Positions 24,711 to 34,532 are shown, counted from the stretch's first letter. The stretch: 64,000 nt of DNA from Oscillospiraceae bacterium (GCA_022787085.1 JALFVE010000049.1:55037-119036); one strand, 5' to 3'. Numbers and translations are program-made. Notes: generated by a model from the letters alone, not told the origin.

Positions 24711-24738
24711 TTGACAAATCCGAAATTTAGGCTATAAT
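24711..24738 (+). promoter_or_regulatory. Promoter of the T-box-ilvA transcript
   Basis: TTGACA at 24711-24716, a 16-bp spacer, and TATAAT at 24733-24738. It lies at the upstream edge of the T-box leader. Confidence 0.85.
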
Positions 24739-24754
24739 AAAATTATCGGATATT

Positions 24755-25034
24755 ATTACAAATGCGCTGACGGGGACGGAGCGCCCGACAAAGTAATCAG
24801 AGAGTCTGCATTTGGTGCGAGCAGGCGGCTTTTAAGGCATTTTTCTCCCATCACCCCTGAGCTTTGCGGCTGAAAGGCATTTTGCTTATTAAGCGGCAGC
24901 GGGCTTCTCCCGTTACAGAGAGTTTCCGTTGATGGACGGAAAGCAGAGCGGCGGCGCCTTTCTGGCGGCGCAATAAGAGTGGTAACGTGGGTACATTTGT
25001 CCTCACCTCTTGAATAAGGGGTGAGGTTTTTTAT
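24755..25034 (+). ncRNA. T-box leader, probably isoleucine-specific
   Basis: This fills most of the 388-bp gap between thrH and ilvA. Diagnostic parts are the stem I apical region CAGAGAGTCTGC...GGTGCGAGCAGG, the specifier region CCCATCACCCCTGAGC, and the T-box-like core AGAGTGGTAACGTGG, followed by a terminator. ATC in the specifier region is an isoleucine codon, matching ilvA downstream; reading that triplet as the specifier is inference. The core departs from the usual GGGTGGnACCGCG, but TGGT still fits a tRNA ending in ACCA. Uncharged tRNA-Ile would favour antitermination. Confidence 0.87.
25002..25034 (+). terminator. T-box regulated terminator
   Basis: CCTCACCTCTT (25002-25012) pairs with AAGGGGTGAGG (25017-25027 region, one wobble) and is followed by TTTTTTA. 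The 5' arm lies just after the T-box core, as expected for a competing terminator. Confidence 0.88.
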
Positions 25035-25073
25035 TTTTCCGAAATAATCTGAAAATATAAAGGAGAAAAGGTT

Positions 25074-26270
25074 ATGCTTACACTTGACATGGTTTACAGT
25101 GCGTCCTACAAGCTCAAAGAGGTCATCAGAAAAACCGATATCATTCCTGCTCCGAAGCTTTCGGATAAATGCAGTGTTTTTCTTAAAACCGAGAATTTGC
25201 AGGTCACAGGCTCTTTTAAGGTAAGAGGTGCATATTACAAAATTTCTCAGCTTTCCGATGAGGAAAAAGCAAGGGGAGTTATTGCCTGCAGTGCGGGAAA
25301 TCATGCACAGGGCGTTGCTCTTGCGGCTGCAAAGAACGGTATAAGGTCTCTTATCTGTCTGCCCGACGCTGCGCCTATTTCAAAAATCGAGGCGACCCGT
25401 TCCTACGGTGCGGACATCTGCCTTGTGGACGGCGTGTATGATGACGCATACGCAAAGGCAATAAGTCTCAGGGACGAAAAGGGATACACCTTTATTCACC
25501 CCTTCGACGACGAATATGTTATCGCAGGACAGGGAACCATCGGCTTAGAGCTTCTCGAGCAGCTTCCCGATGCGGACGCAGTTGTAGTTCCCGTCGGCGG
25601 CGGCGGACTTATTTCGGGAGTTGCATTTACTCTCAAAAAGCTCAAGCCCGAGATCAAGGTCTACGGTGTTCAAGCGGCGGGCGCTCCAAGCATGGAGCAG
25701 TCTCTTGCTCATGGCAAAATTGAGCGGCTGTCTTCCGTTTCCACCATTGCGGACGGAATTAAGGTTATGGAGCCCGGAGTCAACACCTTTGAAATGTGCA
25801 AGGAATACGTTGACGGTATTGTCACAGTTACCGATGATGAGATATCAAGCGCTATTCTTGCTCTTATGGAGCAGCACAAGCTTATTGCCGAGGGTGCGGG
25901 AGCCGTTCCCGTTGCGGCAGTTATGTTTGACAAAATTCCCGAGATCGAGGGCAAAAAGGTGATATGCCTTGTTTCGGGAGGAAACATTGATGTTACAATT
26001 CTCAGCCGTGTTATTGAGAGAGGTCTGCTGAAATCGGGCAGGACCTGTCTGCTTAACATTGAGCTTATCGACAAACCGGGTCAGCTCAAGGGCGTTTCGG
26101 ACATAATTGCTTCTCTGGGCGGAAATGTTATTTCTGTTCATCACGAGCGTGCAAACGAGGGCGCGGACATCAACGGCTGCTACCTGAGAATTATTCTTGA
26201 GACGAGAAATCACGAGCATATTGCTCAGATAAGGAATACGCTGACAGATGCGGGGTTTATCCTTAAATGA
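25074..26270 (+). CDS. ilvA: Threonine ammonia-lyase (threonine dehydratase)
   Basis: PLP enzyme that deaminates threonine to 2-oxobutyrate, the entry to isoleucine synthesis. The PLP lysine lies in [11 protein letters not shown] near residue 50, the phosphate-binding loop is VGGGGLISG near 176, and a single ACT regulatory domain ([18 protein letters not shown]) covers about 325-398. At 398 residues with one ACT domain it resembles the shorter clostridial or catabolic-like form more than the E. coli biosynthetic enzyme. The T-box leader points to a biosynthetic role. Confidence 0.94.
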   Translation: MLTLDMVYSASYKLKEVIRKTDIIPAPKLSDKCSVFLKTENLQVTGSFKVRGAYYKISQLSDEEKARGVIACSAGNHAQGVALAAAKNGIRSLICLPDAAPISKIEATRSYGADICLVDGVYDDAYAKAISLRDEKGYTFIHPFDDEYVIAGQGTIGLELLEQLPDADAVVVPVGGGGLISGVAFTLKKLKPEIKVYGVQAAGAPSMEQSLAHGKIERLSSVSTIADGIKVMEPGVNTFEMCKEYVDGIVTVTDDEISSAILALMEQHKLIAEGAGAVPVAAVMFDKIPEIEGKKVICLVSGGNIDVTILSRVIERGLLKSGRTCLLNIELIDKPGQLKGVSDIIASLGGNVISVHHERANEGADINGCYLRIILETRNHEHIAQIRNTLTDAGFILK

Positions 26271-26298
26271 TCAATGTATCATTGTAGGTGAAAGTGAG

Positions 26299-26694
26299 AT
26301 GATGCTTATGAACGAAAAAGTCAGGCTATTGATCTCTGAGGCAGATAAAGCGATAAAAGAAGAACGTTTTGATGATCTGATGGATTTTTATACCGATGAT
26401 GCTGTTCTGGTAGTAAAGCCCGGGCTTGAAGTGCAGGGCAAACAGGCCATAAAGAATGCGTTTATAAAAATAGCTGAATACTTTAAGAACAGTATTGAGC
26501 CGACGCAGGGGAATATGATAATGCTGGAAGCCGGTGACACGATCTTAGTCTTATCACAAACGTTGTTAGATGCGGACAACAAATCTGAATCGCAATACAG
26601 TATGGAACGAAGAGCAACATATGTCTATCGTAATGTGAATGGAAAATGGTTATGCGCCATTGACAATTCATATGGTACGTCATTGCTTGATTAA
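26299..26694 (+). CDS. SnoaL-like / DUF4440-type small protein
   Basis: A 131-residue protein with the pattern of NTF2-like (SnoaL/DUF4440) domains: a helix with [18 protein letters not shown], then [11 protein letters not shown], and a terminal strand with [12 protein letters not shown]. Such proteins have many unrelated roles, so no function is assigned. I start at 26299, eight bases after GGTG. Its codons are richer in AT-ending and AGA-type choices than ilvA or ridA on either side, which hints at later insertion between two genes that normally work together. Confidence 0.7.
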   Translation: MMLMNEKVRLLISEADKAIKEERFDDLMDFYTDDAVLVVKPGLEVQGKQAIKNAFIKIAEYFKNSIEPTQGNMIMLEAGDTILVLSQTLLDADNKSESQYSMERRATYVYRNVNGKWLCAIDNSYGTSLLD

Positions 26695-26722
26695 TAAATA
26701 TAAAATTCAAGGAGGAAAAACC

Positions 26723-27097
26723 ATGTCAGAAAAAATCTACACCAAAAACGCTCCCGACGCTATCGGTCCTTACTCACAGGCTGTAAAGTGCGGAAATCTT
26801 CTTTTCACATCGGGTCAGATCGCAATAAACCCTGCAACGGGCAATGTTGACGCTCAGGGGATAGAAGCCCAGACAAGGCAGATATGCGAGAATCTGAAGG
26901 CTGTGCTTGCCGAAGCGGACTGCACATTTGACAATGTGGTAAAGACCACCTGCTTCCTTGACAGCATGGACGATTTTGCGGCTTTCAATTTGGTTTACGG
27001 TGAGTATTTCACAAGCAAGCCCGCTCGCTCCTGCGTGGAGGTGTCAAAGCTTCCCAAGGGCGTTCTTGCGGAGGTCGAGGTAATCGCTGAGCTGTGA
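26723..27097 (+). CDS. ridA: Reactive intermediate deaminase RidA
   Basis: A 124-residue YjgF/YER057c/UK114 protein that hydrolyses the reactive enamine/imine released by threonine dehydratase. The N-terminal signature IGPYSQAVKCGNLLFTSGQI and the arginine-containing RSCVEVSKLPKGVLAEVEVIA at the C-terminus, with the substrate-binding Arg and Glu, are intact. Start at 26723 with AAGGAGG upstream. Placement after ilvA matches its known metabolic partner. Confidence 0.96.
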   Translation: MSEKIYTKNAPDAIGPYSQAVKCGNLLFTSGQIAINPATGNVDAQGIEAQTRQICENLKAVLAEADCTFDNVVKTTCFLDSMDDFAAFNLVYGEYFTSKPARSCVEVSKLPKGVLAEVEVIAEL

Positions 27098-27103
27098 TTT
27101 TTC

Positions 27104-27142
27104 GGTTCGGAGGGTAGAAATACCCTCCGAACCTTGCTTTTA
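27104..27142 (+). terminator. Terminator after ridA
   Basis: GGTTCGGAGGGTA (27104-27116) and TACCCTCCGAACC (27121-27133) form a perfect 13-bp stem with a GAAA loop, followed by TTGCTTTTA. Confidence 0.85.
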
Positions 27143-27218
27143 TGTGATGTTGCACACATTTTTTTGCACACCGACGGCAATTTTTTACCTATTACCGACA
27201 AATTTTTTCTGAAAACGC

Positions 27219-27247
27219 TTGCATTTCGGTGAAAAATGTGCTATAAT
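27219..27247 (+). promoter_or_regulatory. Promoter of the rimP-nusA-infB operon
   Basis: TTGCAT at 27219-27224, 17-bp spacer, TATAAT at 27242-27247. It is followed by a leader hairpin, AAAGATCGGA (27275-27284) with TCCGGTCTTT (27289-27298), capped by a GCAA tetraloop, just before rimP. Confidence 0.85.
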
Positions 27248-27274
27248 ATTTAAAGTACACCAATAGTTTGAGGC

Positions 27275-27298
27275 AAAGATCGGAGCAATCCGGTCTTT
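27275..27298 (+). promoter_or_regulatory. Leader hairpin before rimP
   Basis: A 10-bp stem (one G-T pair) with a GCAA tetraloop, ending about 10 nt before the rimP ribosome site. The sequence after it, TTTCTTGTTT, is only a loose T-run, so it may be an attenuator or simply an RNA-stability hairpin of the nusA operon. Confidence 0.55.
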
Positions 27299-27320
27299 CT
27301 TGTTTGATGGAGGTATGCTT

Positions 27321-27845
27321 ATGGCAGTTAAAAAGGGAGGCAAGGGCGGAAATACGGTAGCTGCGGTTTTTGAGATCGCTATGCCCATTGCCGACAGTCT
27401 CGGGCTCACTATCTGGGACATTACCTACGACAAGGAGGGCGCACTGCGATATCTCAGGGTCCTTATCGAAAAGCCCGACGGATTTATTGATATGAATGAC
27501 TGCGAGGCTATGACGAGACCCCTTTCTGCGGCTCTTGACGAAAAAGACCCCATAGACGAGCAGTATATGCTTGAGGTCGGCTCACCGGGGCTTGGCAGAG
27601 AGCTGAAGCGGCAGGAGCATTTTGAACGCTTTCTTGAATGTCCGCTGCGCATAAGATACATCCGTGAAAAAGACGGCATTAAGGAATTTATAGCTGTGCT
27701 CACTGCGTATAATAGGGAAAGCGGCAGCATTACCGTTGAAACGGAGCGGGGAACAGAGGAGATCACGCTCTCCGAGACCGCTTTTGTCAAGCTATATGAC
27801 GATGAGGAGCTTCCCGATGAATTTTACAGTGACGATGAAGCTTAA
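27321..27845 (+). CDS. rimP: Ribosome maturation factor RimP
   Basis: A 174-residue protein for late 30S assembly. The family core is present as RVLIEKPDGFIDMNDCEAMTR near residue 50 and LEVGSPGLGRELKRQEHF near 85, with a C-terminal SH3-like domain. I start at 27321: GGAGG lies seven bases before it, while the ATG at 27315 is too close to that site. First gene of the long nusA-infB operon. Confidence 0.95.
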   Translation: MAVKKGGKGGNTVAAVFEIAMPIADSLGLTIWDITYDKEGALRYLRVLIEKPDGFIDMNDCEAMTRPLSAALDEKDPIDEQYMLEVGSPGLGRELKRQEHFERFLECPLRIRYIREKDGIKEFIAVLTAYNRESGSITVETERGTEEITLSETAFVKLYDDEELPDEFYSDDEA

Positions 27846-27874
27846 AATATATTTTCAGGAGGAATTTCAGCAAA

Positions 27875-28918
27875 ATGAATAAGGAATTTTTTGACGCACT
27901 TGAATGTCTCGCAAATGAAAACAACATTCCGCTTGACGCTCTTGTGGAAAAGATCGAACAGGGTATTTTGAAGGCGGTCAGAAAGGAATATCCCGACTGC
28001 GATGATTTTTTGGTCGATATTGATCCCGATGAGAACAAATTTGATGTCTGCGTTATGAGAAACGTTGTTGACGATGAGCCTATTGATCTTAATGAGATAA
28101 ACATTGAGGAAGCAAGGACCATCGTTCCCAACTGCTCCTGCGGCGATGCTGTTCCCTACAAGCTGGATACCGCTAAGTTCGGCAGAGTTGCTGCTCAGTA
28201 TGCCAAGCAGTCCATCAGGCACGATGTAAAGGAATTTGAAAAGGAAAAGCTTATTGCTCAGTACAAGGATAAGGTTCACGAGATCATTTCCGCTACCGTT
28301 CAGAAGGTCGAGCCTGCTACCGGAAACGCTGTTCTGCTTGTTGACAAGAATGAGATCTATCTCTACAAGAACGAGCAGATACCCGGAGAGGTACTTACCG
28401 AGGGCGATATCATCAAGATCTATGTTGTGGGTATCATGAATCCCGACAGAAAGCCCTCCGTTAAAATTTCCCGTACACATAAGGACCTTGTAAAGAGACT
28501 CTTCGAGCTTGAGATCCCCGAGATTTACGACGGTGTTGTTGAAATAAAGTCCATAGCAAGAGAGGCAGGCTCCCGCACTAAGATCGCTGTCTGCTCCAAG
28601 GATCCCAATGTTGACTGCGTTGGCGCCTGCATCGGTCCCAGACGTTCAAGAATAGGCAAGATCGTTGAGGAGCTGGGCGGCGAGAAGATAGATATCATCA
28701 TCTATGATGAGGATCCTGCGGTATTTATCGCAAAGGCTCTTGCTCCCGCAGATGTTGTGAAGGTTGAAATTGCTGAGGGCGAGGAGAAAATGTGCACCGT
28801 TATCGTTCCCAACAATCAGCTTTCTCTCGCAATCGGAAATAAAGGTCAGAACGCCAAGCTTGCAGCCCGTCTCACAGGCTACAAGATCGACATCAAGCCC
28901 GAAAATCCTGTGGAGTGA
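27875..28918 (+). CDS. nusA: Transcription elongation factor NusA
   Basis: A 347-residue NusA without the C-terminal acidic repeats of enterobacteria, as usual in Firmicutes. The N-terminal RNA-polymerase-binding domain is followed by an S1 domain (about 130-200) and two KH domains, the latter with GPRRSRIGKIVEELGGEKIDI and NQLSLAIGNKGQNAKLA. AGGAGG precedes the ATG. Confidence 0.97.
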   Translation: MNKEFFDALECLANENNIPLDALVEKIEQGILKAVRKEYPDCDDFLVDIDPDENKFDVCVMRNVVDDEPIDLNEINIEEARTIVPNCSCGDAVPYKLDTAKFGRVAAQYAKQSIRHDVKEFEKEKLIAQYKDKVHEIISATVQKVEPATGNAVLLVDKNEIYLYKNEQIPGEVLTEGDIIKIYVVGIMNPDRKPSVKISRTHKDLVKRLFELEIPEIYDGVVEIKSIAREAGSRTKIAVCSKDPNVDCVGACIGPRRSRIGKIVEELGGEKIDIIIYDEDPAVFIAKALAPADVVKVEIAEGEEKMCTVIVPNNQLSLAIGNKGQNAKLAARLTGYKIDIKPENPVE

Positions 28919-28960
28919 TCCGCATTGATATATATTTTAAAAGTCAGATGAGGTGATATT

Positions 28961-29233
28961 GTGGCAGGCGTTAAGAAAATTCCAATGAGAATGTGTCTCG
29001 GCTGCGGTGAGATGAAGCCGAAAAAAGAGCTTATCCGTGCGGTCAAGTCTCCCGATGGTGAGATATCTCTCGATCTTACGGGAAAAAAATCGGGCAGAGG
29101 TGCTTATGTTTGCCCCGACCCAAACTGCCTGAAGCTTGCAAGAAAAGCTAAACGCTTTGAAAAAAGCTTCGAGTGCCGCATATCAGACGAGGTTTACGAT
29201 ACTATGGAGAGAGAGCTGAATGAACGGCAATAA
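28961..29233 (+). CDS. ylxR: YlxR family RNA-binding protein (DUF448)
   Basis: A 90-residue basic protein with the family motif RMCLGCGEMKPKKELIR near residue 10 and GRGAYVCPDPNCL near 45. It starts with GTG at 28961 after AGGTGAT. Always found between nusA and infB in Firmicutes. Overlaps ylxQ by 14 bp. Confidence 0.92.
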   Translation: MAGVKKIPMRMCLGCGEMKPKKELIRAVKSPDGEISLDLTGKKSGRGAYVCPDPNCLKLARKAKRFEKSFECRISDEVYDTMERELNERQ

Positions 29234-29531
29234 AGAAAAAATTTTCAATCTGCTTACGATTTGCAGAAAAGCGGGAAGAATGACCATGGGCTTTGATTCT
29301 GTTAAGGAATCCATTCTTACGGGCAAGGCTAAGGCTGTTTTTCTTGCGAATGATATTTCTCCAAAAACGGAGAAGGAAGTCAGATTTTTCGCCGATAAAA
29401 ACGCGCTTTCCGTCAGCGTATTGCCTGCTGCCATTGCAGAGATCGAGTTCTACACGGGCAGAAAAGCGGGTGTGATCGGTATCTGCGACGAGGGCTTTGC
29501 GTTGAAATTGACCGAGCTTTTACAGTCGTAA
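29220..29531 (+). CDS. ylxQ: YlxQ, L7Ae-type K-turn RNA-binding protein
   Basis: A 103-residue L7Ae/L30e-fold protein. The pattern LLTICRKAGRMTMGFDSVKESI followed by AKAVFLANDISPKTEKEV is typical. It likely binds kink-turn RNA. Its start overlaps the ylxR end. Confidence 0.92.
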   Translation: MNGNKEKIFNLLTICRKAGRMTMGFDSVKESILTGKAKAVFLANDISPKTEKEVRFFADKNALSVSVLPAAIAEIEFYTGRKAGVIGICDEGFALKLTELLQS

Positions 29532-29558
29532 CGTAATATTAGGAGGGTGTTATAGCCT

Positions 29559-32219
29559 ATGAGTACAAAACAGACGCAGACAAAAAATAAAATCAGCGAT
29601 GTTGCCAAGGACCTTAAGGTTTCAAATCAGGAGCTTGCAGAGCTTGTGTCCGAGAAATTCGGTTCGCCCAGAAAGCCTTCTGCAAGCATAAATCAGGATG
29701 AGCTTAATTATATTCTCGAGCATTATTCACAAAATAATCAGGTTGACAGCTTTGAACCTTATTTTGCTTTAAGAAATGAAAAGCCTGCTCCAAAGCCTGT
29801 TGCAGAAAAGCCTGCTGCGGAGAAAAAGCCTGCAAATAAGAAGAATGAATCAAAGCAGCCTAAGTCTGATGCTACCGAAAAGACTGCAAACAAGGAAGCT
29901 GCAAAGGTTCCTGCTCAGGTAAAGGAGACTAAAAAACCCGAGGCTCCCAAGGCATCGGCGCCTAAGACTGAGGCTCCCAAGACGGAAGCTCCCAAGACTG
30001 AGACTCAGAAATCCGATAAGAAGCCTCAGCAGAATGTTCCTGTCCGCAAGGATACTCAGAAATCCGCTGTGGAGAAGTTTGAGAATCAGATCAAGAAATC
30101 CAATGAGCAGAAGAAGAATCAGGCTGCAAAGGCTTCCGAAAAGAAGCAGGAAGCAAAGCCTGCTGAAAACAAATCCACTAAGACAAAGCTTGGCGGCAAT
30201 TTCTCCACAGAGAGTGTTAAGGTGGAGCAGAAGGTCCGCACTGTTGACACAAGAGGCAGCTATGTGGATATCGACAAGTACAATGAAAAGTATGAAAATA
30301 TCGCTCCCGTAAACGGCGGAGGCGGCGGAAAGCACGGCAAGGATAACTTCTCAAAGAAGCAGAAGCTCACTCAGAAGTCCGCTCAGCGAAACAAGCAGCA
30401 GTATTCCAGCAAGAAGGAAACTGAGGCTGAAAAGCTTCGCAGACTTGAGCTTGAGCGTGCAAGAAAGCAGCAGCTCAAGGTGCTTATTCCCGATGAGATC
30501 GTGGTTTCCGAGCTGGCTTCTCGTCTCAAGGTAACTGCTACGGAAGTCATCAAGAAGCTTATGGGTCTTGGTGAAATGTGCACAATAAATCAGGTTATTG
30601 ACTTCGACACCGCTTCTCTGGTTGCCGAGGAGCTGGGTGCAAAGGTTGAAAAGGAAGTTATCATTACCATTGAGGAGAGGCTCATTGATGACAGTGAGGA
30701 TGACGGTGAGGGCGAGGAAAGAGCTCCCGTTGTCGTTGTTATGGGTCACGTTGACCATGGTAAAACTTCTCTTCTTGACAGGATCAGAAACGCTAATGTT
30801 ACTGCTTCCGAGGCAGGCGGAATCACTCAGCATATAGGTGCGTACCGTGTTAAGTGCAAGGGCAAGGAGATCACATTCCTGGATACTCCCGGTCATGAGG
30901 CGTTCACTTCTATGCGTGCAAGAGGCGCTTCCGTTACGGATATTGCTATTCTCGTTGTTGCTGCCGACGACGGAATCATGCCTCAGACAGTTGAGGCTAT
31001 CAACCATGCAAAGGCTGCGGGTGTAAGCATTATCGTTGCCATCAACAAGATGGATAAGGAGGGTGCTAATCCTCAGAACGTTATGCAGCAGCTCACCGAG
31101 CACAACCTCGTTGTTGAGGAATGGGGCGGCGATGTTATCTGCGTTCCCGTTTCCGCAAAGACAGGCATGGGAATTGACGATCTGCTTGAAAATATCCTTC
31201 TCGTTGCCGAGGTGGCTGAGCTGAGAGCTAATCCCAACAGGCTCGCAAAGGGTACTGTTATTGAAGCTCGTCTTGATAAGGGAAGAGGTCCTATTGCAAC
31301 AGTCCTCGTTCAGAACGGTACTCTCAGAACAGGCGATATTATTATCGCAGGTACTTCTGTGGGCCGTGTAAGAGTTATGACAAATGACAAGGGGGTTGTG
31401 GTTCACGAGGCAGGTCCTTCCTATCCCGTTGAGATCACAGGTCTTGCTGAGGTTCCATCCGCAGGTGACATTTTCAATGCTGTTGAGGACGAGCGCCTTG
31501 CAAGAGAGCTTGTTGAACAGCGTAAGCATGAGGCTAAGCAGGAGCAGTTCAAGCAGTATCAGAAGGTTACACTTGACAATCTGTTCAGCCAGATCGAGCA
31601 GGGCGAGATCAAGGAGCTTCCCATTATCGTTAAGGCTGACGTTCAGGGCTCTGTTGAGGCTGTGAAGCAGTCCCTTGAAAAGCTTTCCAACGATGAGGTT
31701 CGCATTAGAGTTATCCACGGAGCTGTAGGTGCTGTTTCCGAGGGAGACGTTATGCTTGCAAGCGCTTCTAATGCTATTATTGTCGGCTTTAATGTTCGCC
31801 CCGACCCTGTGGCTGCGGATAATGCCGAGCGTGACGGCGTTGATATACGTCTTTACCGCATTATTTACGACGCTATTGAAGAAATTACCACCGCTATGAA
31901 GGGTATGCTTGCTCCCAAGTTCCGTGAGATCGCTATGGGTCGAATCGAAGTTAGACAGGTTTACAAGATCTCAAGCGTTGGTCTTGTCGCAGGCTCATAT
32001 GTTCTCAGCGGCAAGGTCACAAGGGCAAGCCAGATCAGAGTTGTTCGTGACGGTATCGTTATCGCTGAGGATAAGATGTCCAGCCTCAAGCGCTTCAAGG
32101 ACGATGTCAAGGAGGTCGCTGAGGGCTACGAATGCGGTATCACACTTGAGAAATTCAACGATATCAAGGAAGGCGATATCTTCGAGGCATTCATCATTGA
32201 GGAATATCGTCCCGACTGA
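29559..32219 (+). CDS. infB: Translation initiation factor IF-2
   Basis: An 886-residue GTPase that places initiator tRNA on the 30S subunit. The N-terminal IF2-N domain (about 8-60) is followed by a long low-complexity linker rich in Lys, Ala, Pro and Glu with short repeats of APKTE (about 120-155). A second IF2-N domain lies near 310-365, then the GTPase domain with GHVDHGKTS near 396, DTPGHEAF, and NKMDK, and domains II to IV. A 455-residue antisense ORF in the track is a shadow. Confidence 0.98.
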   Translation: MSTKQTQTKNKISDVAKDLKVSNQELAELVSEKFGSPRKPSASINQDELNYILEHYSQNNQVDSFEPYFALRNEKPAPKPVAEKPAAEKKPANKKNESKQPKSDATEKTANKEAAKVPAQVKETKKPEAPKASAPKTEAPKTEAPKTETQKSDKKPQQNVPVRKDTQKSAVEKFENQIKKSNEQKKNQAAKASEKKQEAKPAENKSTKTKLGGNFSTESVKVEQKVRTVDTRGSYVDIDKYNEKYENIAPVNGGGGGKHGKDNFSKKQKLTQKSAQRNKQQYSSKKETEAEKLRRLELERARKQQLKVLIPDEIVVSELASRLKVTATEVIKKLMGLGEMCTINQVIDFDTASLVAEELGAKVEKEVIITIEERLIDDSEDDGEGEERAPVVVVMGHVDHGKTSLLDRIRNANVTASEAGGITQHIGAYRVKCKGKEITFLDTPGHEAFTSMRARGASVTDIAILVVAADDGIMPQTVEAINHAKAAGVSIIVAINKMDKEGANPQNVMQQLTEHNLVVEEWGGDVICVPVSAKTGMGIDDLLENILLVAEVAELRANPNRLAKGTVIEARLDKGRGPIATVLVQNGTLRTGDIIIAGTSVGRVRVMTNDKGVVVHEAGPSYPVEITGLAEVPSAGDIFNAVEDERLARELVEQRKHEAKQEQFKQYQKVTLDNLFSQIEQGEIKELPIIVKADVQGSVEAVKQSLEKLSNDEVRIRVIHGAVGAVSEGDVMLASASNAIIVGFNVRPDPVAADNAERDGVDIRLYRIIYDAIEEITTAMKGMLAPKFREIAMGRIEVRQVYKISSVGLVAGSYVLSGKVTRASQIRVVRDGIVIAEDKMSSLKRFKDDVKEVAEGYECGITLEKFNDIKEGDIFEAFIIEEYRPD

Positions 32220-32243
32220 TAATATAGAAAGGACGGCTTAGAT

Positions 32244-32627
32244 ATGCCTAATTTTAAAAATGCAAGGTTATCCGAGGATATCAAAAGAGAGATTTCCGGG
32301 CTTATCAGAGAGCGCATCAAGGATCCGAGAGTGAAATTCGGTCTTGTTTCCGTTGTCCGCACCGAGCTTTCCGGGGATAATTCCCACTGCAAGGTGTTTA
32401 TTTCACATCTTGACGGCATGGAGGCTTCTAAAAATGCCGTCAAGGGGCTTGAAAGCGCTTCATGGATGATTAGAAAGGAAATTTCAAACAAGCTTCATCT
32501 GAAAAAATGTCCCGAGCTGAAATTCATTGCGGATGATTCCATCGAACATTCCGCCGAAATTGCTAAAATGCTTGAGGATATGGATATTTCCGATTCATCG
32601 GACGAAGCTTCGGAGGACGAAGAATAA
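32244..32627 (+). CDS. rbfA: Ribosome-binding factor A
   Basis: A 127-residue KH-like protein that matures the 5' end of 16S rRNA. Motifs: LSEDIKREISGLIRERIKDPRV near the N-terminus and KCPELKFIADDSIEHSAEIAKML near the C-terminus, ending in an acidic tail. Confidence 0.96.
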   Translation: MPNFKNARLSEDIKREISGLIRERIKDPRVKFGLVSVVRTELSGDNSHCKVFISHLDGMEASKNAVKGLESASWMIRKEISNKLHLKKCPELKFIADDSIEHSAEIAKMLEDMDISDSSDEASEDEE

Positions 32628-32652
32628 TTTAACACAAGGAGAGGCGAGGAGT

Positions 32653-33633
32653 ATGAACGGCAAGTCTCAGAGCATTAGTATTGCTGACGCTGCGGGTTTT
32701 CTGAAAACAAACGATAATTTTTATATCCTTACCCATATGAGTCCCGACGGTGACGCTATGGGAAGCGGTTTCGGGCTTTGCTTTGCTCTGCGTGCAATGG
32801 GCAAAAGGGCTAACGTTCTCTGCTCCGACCCTTTCCCTAAAAGATACGGCTTTCTTTACGGGGATTACGCTCCCATGAAATTTACCCCTCAGACTATTGT
32901 TACCACCGATCTTGCGGATACCACCCTTTTCGGCAGAGAGCTGCAGGTTTACGGCGATTATGTTGATCTTGCCATTGACCATCACATTTCCAACACGGGT
33001 TACGCTTCAAGGCTGCTCCTTGACGGAAATGCCACTGCTGCCTGCGAGCTTCTTTATCAGGTGCTGAAGGAGGGGAATATGCCCATTGACAAGAATATCG
33101 CTGCCTGCCTTTACACGGGAATTGCAACGGATTCGGGCTGCTTCAGATTTGAAAACACCACTCCAAAGGCTCACATCATCACCGCTGAGCTTATGAGCTA
33201 CGGCATCCCATTTGCAAAGATAAACCGTCAGCTTTTCGATATCAAGAGCAAGGCGAGGTTTATGGTGGAGCAGTATGTTATCAATAATCTGGAGACATAT
33301 CTTGACGACAAGTGCGCCATGATCGCCGTTACTTCGGAGACTATTGAGGAAACAGGTCTTGCTCCCGAGGAATTTGAGGGGCTTGCTTCTATTCCAATGC
33401 AGATCGAAGGTGTTGAGGTGGGCGTTACCATCAAGGAAAAGGAGCCGAATAAATACAAGGTTTCCATGAGAAGCGCAGAAAATGTGAATGTTTCTGATAT
33501 CTGTGCCAAGCTTGGCGGCGGCGGACATATCCGTGCGGCAGGCTGCACTGTGGAGGGAGACCTTTCACAGGTGAAGCTGAAGCTTTTATCGGTTATTGCG
33601 CCTGCAATGGGGTTTGATCTATGGCTGTCATAA
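32653..33633 (+). CDS. nrnA: DHH/DHHA1 phosphoesterase NrnA (oligoribonuclease / pAp phosphatase)
   Basis: A 326-residue DHH-family enzyme that degrades very short RNAs and, in Bacillus, 3'-phosphoadenosine 5'-phosphate. The metal motifs are visible: THMSPDGDAMGSG near residue 27, DLAD near 88, and AIDHHISN near 108. The C-terminal DHHA1 domain has GGGGHIRAAGC near 298. I start at 32653, after GGCGAGGAG; the longer track start lies inside rbfA. It overlaps truB by 13 bp. Confidence 0.94.
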   Translation: MNGKSQSISIADAAGFLKTNDNFYILTHMSPDGDAMGSGFGLCFALRAMGKRANVLCSDPFPKRYGFLYGDYAPMKFTPQTIVTTDLADTTLFGRELQVYGDYVDLAIDHHISNTGYASRLLLDGNATAACELLYQVLKEGNMPIDKNIAACLYTGIATDSGCFRFENTTPKAHIITAELMSYGIPFAKINRQLFDIKSKARFMVEQYVINNLETYLDDKCAMIAVTSETIEETGLAPEEFEGLASIPMQIEGVEVGVTIKEKEPNKYKVSMRSAENVNVSDICAKLGGGGHIRAAGCTVEGDLSQVKLKLLSVIAPAMGFDLWLS

Positions 33634-34532
33634 ACGAACTGAACGGGATAATTTGTGTGAACAAGCCCGAGGGCTTCACCTCCTTTGACGTTATCGCCAA
33701 AATGAGAGGGATCCTAAAAATGAAGCGGCTGGGTCATGGCGGCACCCTCGATCCCATGGCAACTGGTGTTCTGCCTGTTTTTGCCGGAAGTGCGGCAAAG
33801 GCAAGCGAAATGCTTCCCGACCATGACAAGGTGTATGAAGCGGGATTTCGGCTGGGGTTGGTTACCGATACTCAGGATATTACTGGTAAAACGCTTTCGG
33901 AAAGCGGTCTTGCTGTGAGCAGACAAGCTCTTGAGGACGCTTCCGGGACTTTTGTTGGTGATATTATGCAGATCCCGCCTATGTATTCGGCTGTTTCGGT
34001 AAACGGCAAAAGGCTTTATGAGCTGGCAAGGCAGGGGATTACTGTTGAGCGGAAGCCCCGTCCCATTACCGTTTATTCGCTGGATATTCTTGAATATAAC
34101 GAGGATGAACGGTCAGGCAGGCTGAAAATTTCCTGCTCGAAGGGAACCTACATCCGTACTCTCATTAACGACATAGGAGAGAGGCTTGGCTGCGGAGGGA
34201 TTATGACCTCTCTGGTGAGAACCGCTGCCTGCGGATTTTCCCTTTCCGATTGTGTTACAATTGAACAGCTTCAGCAGGAGGCGGACAGGGGGGGAGATTT
34301 TTCATCCTTTGTTATGCCTGTTTCGGAGGTGTTTGACTACCTTCCCAAGGTAAGGCTCAGCGATGCGCAGGAAAGAATGTACCGAAACGGGATTCGTCTC
34401 GATTTTGACAGGATTTGCAAAGATACTCCCGATGGGGAGAGATATGCGGTTTTCGGCGCTTCTGGATTTATCGGTACGGCTGTATTAATGCCCGAGGAGC
34501 GGCTTCTGCGGGTGGAAAAGAATTTTTTCTGA
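33621..34532 (+). CDS. truB: tRNA pseudouridine-55 synthase TruB
   Basis: A 303-residue enzyme converting U55 of tRNA to pseudouridine. The catalytic aspartate is in GHGGTLDPMATGVLPV near residue 41, with KPEGFTSFDV near the N-terminus and SCSKGTYIRTLINDIG near 172. Overlap with nrnA suggests coupled translation. Confidence 0.97.
   Translation: MAVINELNGIICVNKPEGFTSFDVIAKMRGILKMKRLGHGGTLDPMATGVLPVFAGSAAKASEMLPDHDKVYEAGFRLGLVTDTQDITGKTLSESGLAVSRQALEDASGTFVGDIMQIPPMYSAVSVNGKRLYELARQGITVERKPRPITVYSLDILEYNEDERSGRLKISCSKGTYIRTLINDIGERLGCGGIMTSLVRTAACGFSLSDCVTIEQLQQEADRGGDFSSFVMPVSEVFDYLPKVRLSDAQERMYRNGIRLDFDRICKDTPDGERYAVFGASGFIGTAVLMPEERLLRVEKNFF

Noticed and set aside
29850-30335. Repeats in the infB N-terminal region and an antisense ORF rich in Leu
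   Set aside because: Low-complexity Lys/Ala/Pro/Glu linker is normal for IF-2; the antisense ORF is its mirror.
30351-31718. A 455-codon minus-strand ORF opposite infB
   Set aside because: Shadow of the IF-2 coding strand; Leu/Ser/Asn-rich product with no domain and no ribosome site.
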